From the NCBI RefSeq assembly GCF_000003605.2, contig NW_003141812.1, forward strand, positions 108,660-134,245: a stretch of 25,586 bases of DNA, read 5' to 3'. A program made the position numbers and the translations under genes. Every line of letters begins with the position of its first letter. Position 1 is the first letter of the stretch. The stretch comes from Saccoglossus kowalevskii. Lineage: Eukaryota > Hemichordata > Enteropneusta > Harrimaniidae. Of this stretch, positions 1 to 9,283 are shown piece after piece. Below the pieces are notes generated by a model that saw only the letters and a program-made list of their open reading frames with translations, had not been told where the DNA came from and searched no databases.

Positions 1-1089
1 CCTGAAGCATTCATTTCTGTGCCAGGTTGTATTGACACATTGCCTGATTATGCCACTTTTTTTCCCCACTCGTTTGGCTGTCCATTGAGGCTTTCAGCAA
101 GCTTTGCATTAATGCTGATAGACATACAGTTAACTGTAAAATAAACCCTGTCATGCTTTTTTTGGGTCAGCCAGATGAGATAATAGGGGCTGTAAAAATG
201 AGAAGATCGTATTTAATGCTTGTGGTATATAAAAAACTGAAGATGGAATCTGTAAACATTATCTCTCCATATCAGGTTACGATGTATGTTCAGTCATATA
301 CCACAGCAAGTACATAGATAGTACATAGTTGAATTTACTCTACTGGTGTCATAACCGCTTGGAGACTCTGTAATTGATGTGTTGAGTTATCTTGAAATGT
401 CTCCAGCCTAGTAACTTTAATCTTCTGTCTCAACGCTGGTATGTAGGTTATTCCCTGCCAAGTTTTATTTTGATTCCTATGCCATTCGGAAGTCAACGAT
501 CATGCCTGCTACAGGTACCATTTTTGTTCTATACCGGCAGTCATGTTCCCGGCCGAGGCAAGTAGTATTTGATTGTCATAGTTTATGGCATTGCTCACTT
601 GTTTTTATGTCAAATGTTGAAAAAGTTTTATCTATTTTTAGAAATTCACTTTTATCCATCATGGCGGATACATTCAGTATCATTATCTCAAAACATTGTT
701 GAGTGTACCTACTCGATTGTGGTCCTTCCGCGCTGTTGTGTTGTATTTATAACTGTTTTGACGATGGCTTTGCTCAAATTATAGTTTTAAATGAAGCGTT
801 AGGTCTTAGGCCTATGTAGTGATGGCTGAGTGAAGCCTCCCTAATCATTGTTGATATAACATTAAGCTCTGTCAAATCATATATAGGTGTGTTATCTTTG
901 TTTTTGCATCAGTTTCTACAATGAAGAAGTTTTTGTATATGTGTCTTGAAAATTTACTTTGTTATGTTGGCTGGGTTTTTGTTGATATGAATCCTAATTT
1001 TGTTATAAATTTAAAAAAAAGTATTACATTTATTTTAACATGTTTCCAGTGTAGTTATCTTTCCTATTACTGATACATTCAATGAGACA
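1..1089. other. Non-coding, nothing recognised
   Basis: No exon, RNA gene or known repeat could be supported here. The short open frames on the + strand near 502-784 overlap each other, have no recognisable product and sit in AT-rich sequence, so I treat them as chance. If the RhoGEF gene begins upstream, this is either 5' flank or intron; the sequence does not decide. Confidence 0.5.
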
Positions 1090-1128
1090 TTCTCTCCCAT
1101 AATGCATTGCACATATGCTCACACATAA
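1090..1128 (+). repeat. Isolated copy of the ZNF143-like repeat core
   Basis: A single copy of the core CCCATAATGCATTGCACATA lies about 380 bp before the main array at 1470-2300. It is followed by a short echo, ACATAATGCATAATGC. It may mark the original copy from which the array expanded, or an outlying remnant. Confidence 0.7.
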
Positions 1129-1274
1129 TGCATAATGCGCCGTGCGCTGGTTCCTGGTGTCCATTGCGAATGACAATTAGGACACAGGTTATTAGTAAGC
1201 GCCGTATTGTTCAACTGGGCTGGGATTCCGGCCTAAAGCTGACTGAGTGACTGAGTGATTTGAAAACACTCCAA

Positions 1275-1338
1275 GTTCCGCTCCGTTCCGTTCCGTTCCG
1301 CTCCGCTCCGCTCCGTTCCGTTTCGCTCCGTTCCGTTC
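1275..1338. repeat. Pentanucleotide microsatellite (CCGTT/CCGCT)n
   Basis: About twelve 5-bp units alternate between CCGTT and CCGCT, with one TTTCG variant. It is much richer in C+G and CpG than its surroundings. It sits between the isolated 1090 copy and the main 52/63-bp array. Reading through it gives a meaningless Arg/Ser/Pro-rich peptide. Confidence 0.9.
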
Positions 1339-1469
1339 TGTACTACATTAACACTGCATCTATTCATTCCGCCTGTTTAGACTTCATACTTGAGGTGGTT
1401 CTAACATTTCTTGCTATTTTTGTGCAGAATGATAACAACAACAAAAACAGTTTTAAATTCATGCAACTT

Positions 1470-2300
1470 TTGCACTGCATTGCACATATGCTCAGTAGAT
1501 GTAAAACTTTGAATTTCTTTCCCATAATGCATTGCACATATGCTCAGTAGATGTAAAACTTTCAATTTCTTTCCCATAATGCATTGCACATATGCTCATT
1601 AGATGCAAAACTTTGAATTTCTTTCCCATAATGCATTGCACATATGCTCATTAGATGCAAAACTTTGAATTTCTTTCCCATGATGCATTGCACATATGCT
1701 CAGTAACTTACTCAGTAAATCCACCGCTTGAATGTCTCTCCCATAATGCATTGCACATATGCTCAGTAGAATCACCACTTGAATTTCTCTCCCATGATGC
1801 ATTGCACATATGCTCAGTAGATGCAAAACTTTGAATTTCTTTCCCATAATGCATTGCACATATGCTCAGTAGATGCAAAATTTTGAATTTCTTTTCCATA
1901 ACGCATTGCACATATGCTCAGTAACTTACTCAGTAGATCCACCACTTGAATTTCTCTCCCATGATGCATTGCACATATGCTCAGTAGATGCACAACTTTG
2001 AATTTCTTTCCCATAACGCATTGCACATATGCTCAGTAACTTACTCAGTAAATCCACCGCTTGAATGTCTCTCCCATAATGCATTGCATACCGCCGGTAT
2101 ATGCTCAGTAGAATCACCACTTGAATTTCTCTCCCATGATGCATTGCACATATGCTAAGTAACTTACTCAGTAAATCCACTGCTTGAATGTCTCTCCCAT
2201 AATGCATTGCACATATGCTTGGTAACTTGCCCAGTATATCCAAAACTTTAATTTCTTTCCCATAATGCATTGCACGTATGTTTAAAAACATGCACAGTAG
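1470..2300. repeat. 52/63-bp tandem array with ZNF143/STAF-like cores
   Basis: Fourteen cores CCCATAATGCATTGCA (variants CCCATGATG and CCCATAACG) begin at 1521, 1573, 1625, 1677, 1740, 1791, 1843, 1895, 1958, 2010, 2073, 2133, 2196 and 2259; a partial copy starts near 1470. Spacing is 52 or 63 bp. The longer unit carries an extra ACTTACTCAGT after the CAGTA that follows the core, and one 60-bp unit (from 2073) carries a small insertion containing CCGCCGG. The linker reads ATGCAAAACTTTGAATTTCT or a variant. The core with its leading TT fits the published STAF/ZNF143 consensus YNCCCRNNATNCMYYRCR at every position in most copies, always on the + strand. The array also gives a repetitive minus-strand frame, which I regard as an artefact. 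Confidence 0.95.
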
Positions 2301-3284
2301 ATGCAAATTTTGCAGTTGGTTAAAACTGAATCTGGAAATCTGGTTTTTAAATGTTCTGATGTGTTGAGTTGCTGTGATTAAATTTATAAATAATTGATGT
2401 TCGATTGTTTACCTCTTGTTAAATATTTTTTTTTTATGAGCTAGTTGGGAGCCAACAGTCTTCCTTCAATGAGAATTGTAAATAAACAAACACACTTGAG
2501 GTATTTAATTTCTGCATAAACTGTTTAATTTATCTCTTGGGAGTCACTTATTCCTGGCAGGTCATGAATCTTATAGCTGGGATTGCCTTTTAAAAATGAC
2601 CTGGAGCTGAGAATGGCTCCTCCTGATCACAGTAACACAAATGATTAGGAGAACTGTGCTAATATTATATAATATTCCTTCAAAATGTTGTAAATTGCAT
2701 GATATTAGCTCTTTCAAGGTTTGACTAGTGCAAGTGATAGGCGAGTGGAGGTAAGGTCTGCTATAGTTAGTGTGGGCTGTATTTTTTTTGTAAAATGTTT
2801 TCTTATTGTTTAAATCATGGGATACTGAGCTAAAATGAACTCACATGGAATAAAATGTTTATAATACGCATATATGCGACAACTGGTAAATTACGGATTT
2901 TTGGTGAATCAAAAATTAGTTTTCCAGCTATTTGGATTATCATCTAAATTTTATGCCATCTTATAGGGCATATCACTGTGTTTACTCAATACAATAGTAA
3001 TTTTATTTTATTATTATTAAAACTGAGCTTTGTGCTCCTTAAGTGAACTCAAAGTGCCAGAGTATGAAAGTGCTATTTAATAAGAATTAGTTCAGTTCAG
3101 TTTAGTAAAATAAGTTGTTATTTATGATGCATCAGAATGTGAATCCTACTGCAATGAAGTTGATCGATTACTGAAAAAAACTTGTGTTAAACAGTCTTAT
3201 TTTATTCTGATTTACAAGTGCGTCTTATAAAGAGAATCAATACAAAGTCCAGAGTGTTCTACGGTATTTTCTTCACGACAAATT
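2301..3284. other. Non-coding, AT-rich, nothing recognised
   Basis: No supported gene. A short stretch at about 2593-2626 (AAAATGACCTGGAGCT onwards, then AATGGCTCCTCCTG) resembles 21889-21924, suggesting a low-copy dispersed repeat too short to classify. Confidence 0.5.
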
Positions 3285-4320
3285 TCAGTCAAGTCTGTTG
3301 AAAATTGCGCAAGTCTTACCATGATTGAGATTAATCTGATTGATTGGCGCTGACACGCTCAATATTACGCTGTTCCTTTGCACAAAATGTGACAATCTAA
3401 TCCACTTTAAATCCTGCAAGATGACAAAGGAATGATGTAAACCGTGATTTCGTGTACAAGAGTGTGAGGTCACTGTACAATCCTCACCTTCATCGTGTCC
3501 AACTTGACAAGTTTTTATCATGCCAATTACGGGAATTCGAATATTCATTTAAAACCGAACAATTCAATCAAGTTGAATCTGTGTGCGGTTGCAGGGATTG
3601 CGAGGAAATCGTGCATCATTAAGGGAATCCATCATATTGTTAAATGGGTAATTGTAACGTTTGCTGAATACTGAAGACACAGCTGAGTTTCTCCGTACTT
3701 TGAAGTAGGCCATTGAAGGACGGTCTTGAATGACGCATCCATCATGCGTTCTTTTCAGACAATTCATGTTTTACTTGTTATCTGCACTTACCTTGCTATT
3801 AAAGTGATATCGCTACTTTTCCCGTCATTTGAGTTAACGGTTTCCTAATCGTGTTTTTTTCAAAAGCTTTCTGTTCACTATACTCTTTCAGTGACATCAC
3901 TAAGACTCTTAAAGTATAATTCAGTCGTTTCAGTAAAATGTCTCTTCCATCAGTCATTGAAACGCAAGTCGTTTGAATTCGGGGGGGGGGGGTAAAAGTT
4001 AATTTTGTTTTGCATGCATCAAAATCGCGATAAAAACAGCGTAAAACATGGGTGAACGAAACATTGTACATGCGATACAAAAAACAAGCAATACAAAGTG
4101 GAAATAACACAAAATATGTAAAAATGCAAACTGAACTAGTACAGGGTTTGTACTTATGATGCATTAGGAAACTTTTGTTTGGGGTAGTGGGTGGAGAGTT
4201 GGCACCAGTTACTGATGACTTATGTTTTCCATGCTTCAGTTTTAATAACCGTTGGTCTCTAGGCCACTTTACTTGTTTGGTGACATCAATAAATTTCTCA
4301 GTGTAATTCATTTCATCCAA
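3285..4320 (-). other. Unrecognised minus-strand exon-like cluster
   Basis: I do not recognise a product. Three minus-strand open frames lie in a row (4320-3799, 173 codons; 3767-3564; 3548-3285), and this stretch looks slightly less AT-rich than its flanks. On the minus strand there are good donor matches at about 3788 (AAG|GTAAGT), 3487 (AAG|GTGAGG) and 3317 (CATG|GTAAGA). One pyrimidine-rich acceptor ending TTGCAG lies at about 3419. Acceptor 3419 and donor 3317 bound a 100-nt block open in only one frame. The 173-codon frame has a hydrophobic run of about 20 residues near its middle that could be a membrane segment, and it crosses a run of 12 C. It could be an old processed gene, part of a nested gene, or chance. 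Confidence 0.2.
3981..3992. repeat. Homopolymer run of 12 G
   Basis: A pure G12 run on the + strand. Such a run is prone to length error in sequencing and to slippage, so reading frames that cross it (the minus-strand 3799-4320 frame does) are unreliable. Confidence 0.95.
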
Positions 4321-4329
4321 ATTGTGGAA

Positions 4330-5112
4330 TCACGGAAAGTAACACATAACTTTGTTCTGCAAGTACATGTATAAGTAATTTCATTATAATGAATTAACAA
4401 CTAAGTGTTTGTAAATCAGATGGCTTAGAAATCAGAAATAGAGTGAACTACTTCTGATCAGTTATCAAAGTTGGAGGTTGTGACCTCTGCTCTATAATCT
4501 AGAAATTACAAGCGTCTGTCTTTGTCTTTGTCGTGAGTGTTAATGGTAATGTCAACTTTTTTATGTGGTCATGATAACAATGACTATAGTCTGACTATCA
4601 TCTGTCACTGGTTGTATCAACTTTTTCGAATGACCATGATGGAGTTTACAGAGATCTGTTCTTGTTTTTGTCGTCAATGTCAATTTTGGGATGGTCCTTG
4701 ATCCTTTCAAACACCAAAGTCAAGGCAAGACTTAATAGAGTATCACTAGATTAATTTTTTCCCCATCTCTCTTCTTCATCATTGCATCCACTATTTCCTT
4801 GATTTTTGTAACCACAGTTTTTTGGAAAATCAGGAGTGATGGTTGAATAAAATGGGATGCTATTTGAGGGTGGAACAAGTCTTGTAGCTCCCTCCCTCAC
4901 AACAAGACTCCGTTAGGTCTCTTATGTGGTGTCTTGGAAAGGATTTGTTAGTTTTCGTCCATTAGGTTTGAAATTAAACGAAGAAATGATTGGTGCAGTC
5001 AAATGCAGTAAAATGTAAAATTGTTGCATGAAAATTTATGACTTCAAAAAGTTGTTAGTAATGTCAGTCAAACTGTTTATTTACTGTGTTCGTTATTTTA
5101 TTTTATTTCTAG
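4330..5112. other. Intron or 5' region, nothing recognised
   Basis: It ends in a good splice acceptor (TTATTTTATTTCTAG) just before the first recognised exon. The exon at 5113 begins inside a codon, so at least one coding exon must lie upstream. I could not identify it here or further left. Confidence 0.5.
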
Positions 5113-5255
5113 GCTTGCTGGTCTCTCCGATGATGCGGGGGAGAGAAGACAGTCGCAGCCGAACATTAAATATTCTCCACCACAACAACACCCTTCACAT
5201 CTCGTGGCGGTTTCACCAGACTACGAGAACCAAACAAGAAAATCAGATCCTTATG
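5113..5255 (+). CDS. RhoGEF (ARHGEF11/12-like), exon before the PDZ domain
   Basis: A 143-nt internal exon. The acceptor TTTATTTCTAG precedes it and the donor TATG|GTAAGA follows. It begins with the third base of a split codon and ends with the first base of another. The frame is open throughout and encodes about 47 residues rich in Ser, Pro, Gln and charged residues, beginning LAGLSDDAGERRQSQ and ending RKSDPY. The split Gly codon joins exactly to the next exon, giving SDPYG before the PDZ domain, comparable to the SEIYG that precedes the PDZ domain in human ARHGEF12. The region is likely disordered. The overlapping ATG-initiated frame at 5028-5291 is in a different phase and is not the gene product. 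Assignment rests on splice sites, phase and the junction, since this linker is poorly conserved in the family. Confidence 0.75.
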
Positions 5256-5553
5256 GTAAGAATTCTGTCTTTCCTCTGCATACATTTATAATTCAACACT
5301 AAGGGACATACCATTACAAACTCAGGGAGTGGCAGAATTGGAAAAGAATTTGCACAGGAAAAAAGCCATTGGAAAAAAAAATTGAAGAAAAATAATTTTC
5401 ATATTTCCCACAGTGGTTAAACAAAAACAAAAAACTAAATGAAGGGAAAATATGAAAATATTTTGAAAGTTTTTCTGCAAACCAGATTCAACCTGCATGT
5501 ATGATTATAATCAGATATAGGTGTATGCTGCCCAAACTTCATCTGACAAACTA

Positions 5554-5760
5554 CTGTAAAATATTTATTTTAGCTGAAATTAATTTTCGCTGAAAAGACT
5601 TTTTGAGTGTTTTGTATGGAATTTATTTTCACAGATTTTTGATGAGTTAAATGTGAAATAAGGAAAAAAAAATAAATTTGCTGGATTTTGTTTTCACTAA
5701 ATCATTCCTGCAGCTGAAATAGAGAAAATAAATTCTGAGCAAAAATAAAATATTTTACAG
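5554..5760. mobile_element. MITE, TA-flanked, CTGTAAAAT ends (copy 1)
   Basis: A 207-bp element with inverted ends CTGTAAAATAT and ATATTTTACAG, flanked on both sides by TA. The interior carries motifs such as AATTTTCGCTGAAAAG near the left and AGCAAAAATAAAATA near the right. The TA target site suggests a Tc1/mariner-like source transposase. There is no coding capacity. Confidence 0.85.
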
Positions 5761-6151
5761 TATCTCATTTGTGTTCAAGCAGCTTTGTCTACAAATTACA
5801 ATGAGCCTTTCTTGAAAGCAGTCTGTAACACATTTGTTTTTAATAACGTAAGACTCGAACGTGACTAGTATGCAATGCGGAATTACAATTGATTTGAGCT
5901 TCTGCTGACGTCAGATTTAAATCAGATTAACTTACCTGTTCCCTTAATTGTTTTTTATGGTCATATGTTATAGAGCCAAGGTAAGGTTTATACCAGATTA
6001 GCTAGTATATCCGGTGTAGGAAATAGTGTGGGACAGAGGTATATGCTATAATTGATAATACCCCTTCTTGTAATTTGAAAAAGCTGGAAAGATTTTTTTT
6101 ATATTAAACATGTGTTCCTTTTGCAGCTAGTGTACAAAAATGTTTGAACTA

Positions 6152-6360
6152 CTGTGGAATACTATATTTTCGCTGGAATTAATTTTCGCTGAAAAGGCTT
6201 TTTGGGCATCTTTTATGAAATTTATTTTCACTGATTTTTGATGAGTTAAATGTAAAATAAAAGAAAAAAAAGTATATTCACTGGATTTTATTTTCACGGA
6301 ATCATCCCTTCAGCGAAAATAGCGAAAATAAATTCCAAGCGAAAATAAAGTATTCTACAG
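6152..6360. mobile_element. MITE, TA-flanked (copy 2)
   Basis: A 209-bp element in the same orientation as the 5554 copy and clearly the same family. Ends are CTGTGGAATACT and AGTATTCTACAG with TA on both sides. The interior repeats the motif TTTTCGCTG and its reverse complement CAGCGAAAA, so the whole element can fold on itself. Confidence 0.88.
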
Positions 6361-6540
6361 TATACAAATGGGAATACATATACACTTACATTGATAGTAC
6401 GTACTATTAGTTTTCGTTCGAACAAAGTTTAAAACAGGGATTGATAATAGTGGATAAGTATGATGTATTCGAACAAAAATACCACCTAACACAGAAACCC
6501 ACAAACGTTATATTGTCATTATCGATGAATTGTTATTATC

Positions 6541-6860
6541 CTCGGGGGAGTCACATCCGGGCATTTTCATCGCCTGGCAACCTTCGCGGTGAAAACAAAG
6601 GCCAAAAACTCGCAGAAAATGATACTTGGATGGTTGTTGAGACTCCCCTGAACAGTGTAACAAGATTAGCCTTGTGTGTAACGTATATAAATTTGGTTGG
6701 TCAGGATAACTTCAAAGTTGAGTTTGTGTTGTTTTCTCGAATTTTCACCGGCTCGACCGGCGTTCCACAGCAGCGCGCACAGAGCCCATAGAAATATATG
6801 TACAGTGGTGCGCGTGTCAGCAACGTGGAACGTCTTGTGACGTAGCTCAGCCCCGAGGAT
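6541..6860. promoter_or_regulatory. CpG-rich block with TATA and X-box-like motifs
   Basis: About 20 CpG dinucleotides fall in 320 bp, in contrast to the AT-rich flanks. It holds TATATAAA at 6684-6691, an RFX X-box-like site ATCGCC-T-GGCAAC at 6569-6581 (one mismatch to GTNRCC/RGYAAC), clustered CG-rich sequence near 6746-6776 and a CRE half-site TGACG near 6838. It lies 120-440 bp upstream of the PDZ exon at 6984. An alternative intronic promoter is possible. An unmethylated relic or old inserted segment would look the same. All motif matches were made by eye. Confidence 0.25.
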
Positions 6861-6983
6861 TCATATGTTTGTGTTGCTTCAAATAAGTGCAGTGCAGATA
6901 CTTGCACACACAAAAAATAACAATGTATACACTTTATGGTAAATGATATGACAGTGTGGTTAATCACCATTTTTTTTTTACAG

Positions 6984-7085
6984 GTCAGTTGATACAGAGG
7001 TGTGTAATAGTGCAGAGAGATGAGAAAGGGTATGGTTTGACAGTGAGCGGTGATAATCCAGTATTTGTACAAAGTGTCAAAGAAA
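6984..7085 (+). CDS. RhoGEF (ARHGEF11/12-like), PDZ domain exon 1
   Basis: A 102-nt exon between acceptor TTTTTTTTTACAG and donor GAAA|GTGAGT, entering and leaving in phase 1. It encodes QLIQRCVIVQRDEKGYG followed by LTVSGDNPVFVQSVKE. This is the first part of the PDZ domain of PDZ-RhoGEF/LARG proteins. GYGLTVSG is the carboxylate-binding loop (the GLGF position), and the stretch GLTVSGDNPVFVQSVKE is as remembered for human ARHGEF12. In this family the PDZ domain binds C-terminal tails of receptors such as plexin-B and so brings a RhoA exchange factor to the membrane. The ARHGEF12 form fits better than ARHGEF11, but in an invertebrate this is probably the single pre-duplication gene. Confidence 0.95.
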
Positions 7086-7253
7086 GTGAGTATCTAAAAA
7101 TCAGTGTGCTGTAAAATTCTGTCGTAGCACCACAATTGAGCTCTAATTAGCGTTAGGCCTTAAAAAAGAAAAAATATGTTTCTGGTCAATGTGAACACCC
7201 CCAACAAAAAAAGTATGGGCTGGTCTTTTCCTCAGTCTATTTTACCACTGCAC

Positions 7254-7268
7254 AGTGCCCTCTAGTGA
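7254..7268 (-). promoter_or_regulatory. CTCF-like motif
   Basis: On the minus strand TCACTAGAGGGCACT matches the vertebrate CTCF core CCASYAGRKGGCRS with one mismatch, at the first base. This string also occurs in many dispersed repeats in animals, so it could simply be repeat-derived. Confidence 0.3.
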
Positions 7269-7548
7269 CAGATTGATGAAATTTTGTGGGCCTTCAACTA
7301 ATTTAGCACTCAAAAAAAGAAACGCCTCACTGCCCCATCTTTGAAAAAAGAATTGACGAGAAACATTTTTTTTGCAATTTGTTTCTAATGAAGGATGGTG
7401 AGTTTATTGCAATCATTGTAAGCAATCAGTATTAAGTGTCTTTCACCATCTTCTCAAAAGCTATTAGTGGGTATTACCTTGTTGAAATCAATTCTAAAGA
7501 TATCGATAATCATGGCTTGATTTTAAGTAATTTCTCAAGTCTGGACTA

Positions 7549-7747
7549 CTGTAAAATAATTTATCTTAGTTGGAATTAAATTTCACTAAAAGACATTTTG
7601 GATGTTTTGTATGTAATTTATTTTACCTGATTTTTTGAAAAGTTGAATGTAAATTATAGGAAAAAGGGTATATTCGCTTGATTTTATTTTCACTGAACCA
7701 TTCCTTCAACGAAAAATAGTGAAAATCAATTCCAAACGAAAATACAG
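7549..7747. mobile_element. MITE (copy 3), outer left end of palindrome
   Basis: Starts CTGTAAAATAA with TA before it and ends AAAATACAG with TA after it. The right end is shorter than in the 5554 and 6152 copies, having lost part of AAAGTATTCTACAG. It forms the outer portion of the left palindrome arm and pairs with 8787-8984. Confidence 0.8.
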
Positions 7748-8216
7748 TATTTAATAAGCATTTCTAGTGATCGTCACTGATTTTCCAAATTCTTGTTAAA
7801 TACTACCTTTGAAGCAAGGTGAAATGTACATTGTGTTCCTGAACAATATGACTAAAATTGTGGTGTTGAACTCGTGTTCTATCAGAAGAAAATGACTGTG
7901 AAAATAAAAGAAAATGACTAAAAATGAGAGAACCCGTCATAGTACTGAATAATTAATGCTTCCACTAAAGGTCAATTCGACTGTCACTTTGAATTATTCA
8001 CTTTCCAGAGTCTTGTTTGCCTTTATACAATTATGTAATTTAACTATCTAATTGCTGATGATCCTCTAGTACATAATGGTAACTGACAGGTTATTTAAAG
8101 ATACCTGTTCTCCAGTGGTGGCTAATTACATACCAATGTTGTACTTTTAATCCTTGGGGTACCGAAATCAACTTTTGTCAACGTTCACAAATACAATATA
8201 AAGTTTTCGTAATTTA

Positions 8217-8325
8217 CTGTAGAATACTTTATTTCCACTTGGAATTTATTTTCGCTGAAGGGATGCTTTCAGAATTTATTTTCGCTGAAGGGATGCTTTC
8301 CAAGCGGGAATATAGTATTCTACAG
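8217..8325. mobile_element. Short MITE at the palindrome centre
   Basis: A 109-bp element with ends CTGTAGAATACT and AGTATTCTACAG, flanked by TA on both sides. It contains a 30-bp direct duplication (8242-8270 and 8272-8300, each ending GGGATGCTTTC). It lies at the symmetry axis and belongs to the same family as the outer copies. Confidence 0.8.
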
Positions 8326-8786
8326 TAAATTACGAAAACTTTATATTGTATTTGTGAACGTTGACAAAAGTTGATTTCGGTACCCCAAGGATTAAAAGTA
8401 CAACATTGGTATGTAATTAGCCACCACTGGAGAACAGGTATCTTTAAATAACCTGTCAGTTACCATTATGTACTAGAGGATCATCAGCAATTAGATAGTT
8501 AAATTACATAATTGTATAAAGGCAAACAAGACTCTGGAAAGTGAATAATTCAAAGTGACAGTCGAGTTGACCTTTAGTGGAAGCATTAATTATTCAGTAC
8601 TATGACGGGTTCTCTCATTTTTAGCCATTTTATTTTATTTTAACAGTCATTTTCTTCTGATAGAACATGAGTTCAACACCACACTGATTTTAGTCATAAT
8701 GTTCAGGAACACAATGTACATTTCACCTTGCTTTAGAGGTAGTATTTAACAAGAATTTGGAAAATCAGTGACGATCACTAGAAAAA

Positions 8787-8984
8787 CTGTATTTTCGTTT
8801 GGAATTGATTTTCGCTATTTTTCGCTGAAGGGATGCTTCAATGAAAATAAAATTCAGCGAATATGCTTTTTTTCTATGTCTCACATTCAACTCATCAGAA
8901 ATCAGTGCAAATAAATTGTATACAAAACACCCAAAGAGCATTTTCAGCAAAAATTAAATCCAGCTAAAATAAAGTATTTCACAG
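8787..8984. mobile_element. MITE (copy 4), outer right end of palindrome
   Basis: Reverse-complement counterpart of 7549-7747. It starts CTGTATTTTCG, ends TATTTCACAG and is followed by TA. It differs from the left copy at many positions, unlike the inner arms. Confidence 0.8.
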
Positions 8985-9283
8985 TATAGAGAAATTATGT
9001 CCATTTGGTTCAAGATTATCAAAAAAATTTAGAAAAATACATAAAAAATGTACCAAAATTTTGTCATGAAAAATTATGGGGCTCTATGTTAAACAGTCAC
9101 CTACTATTAAAGTCAAAGGACACAGTCAAACACTGCGAAAACTGTACTGACCCAAAAAAATTACTATAGTCCCTCTTAGTCAAATAATCCTGGTCAGAAA
9201 AAAAGAAATAGAAATTCAGTTTTTCCCCCTTCTTTAAAATCGTTTCTAATGTGTAACGTGCAGCTAAAAATCTGACTAGTTAT

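Larger units (their letters stand above)
5256..6983 (+). other. Intron with two MITEs and a CpG-rich block
   Basis: A phase-1 intron of 1,728 bp with consensus ends (GTAAGA and TTTTTTTTTACAG). It contains MITE copies at 5554-5760 and 6152-6360, an imperfect hairpin at 5395-5459 (arms ATTTTCATATTTCCC and GGGAAAATATGAAAAT), and the CpG-rich stretch at 6541-6860. Confidence 0.85.
7549..8984. repeat. 1.44-kb palindrome (two ~0.67-0.7-kb inverted arms)
   Basis: The left arm (7549 to about 8250) and right arm (about 8290 to 8984) are reverse complements, centred near 8270. The inner portions, 7753-8216 against 8326-8785, are nearly identical, with scattered substitutions and small indels. The outer MITE portions differ much more. 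A short MITE sits at the centre. The arm differences argue against a simple assembly fold-back. The whole thing begins after TA and ends before TA, so it could also be read as one foldback transposon with very long inverted repeats. Confidence 0.92.

Noticed and set aside
1401-2306. Long repetitive minus-strand open frames (ICAMHYGKEIQ-like repeats)
   Set aside because: They are direct translations of the 52/63-bp array, occur in more than one overlapping frame and have no splice sites or family features.
5028-5291. ATG-initiated 87-codon frame over the first RhoGEF exon
   Set aside because: It reads the exon in the wrong phase and runs through both splice sites. The spliced frame joins correctly to the PDZ exon.
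6701-7072. Minus-strand 123-codon frame across the PDZ exon
   Set aside because: It is antisense to a well-supported exon and has no recognisable product.
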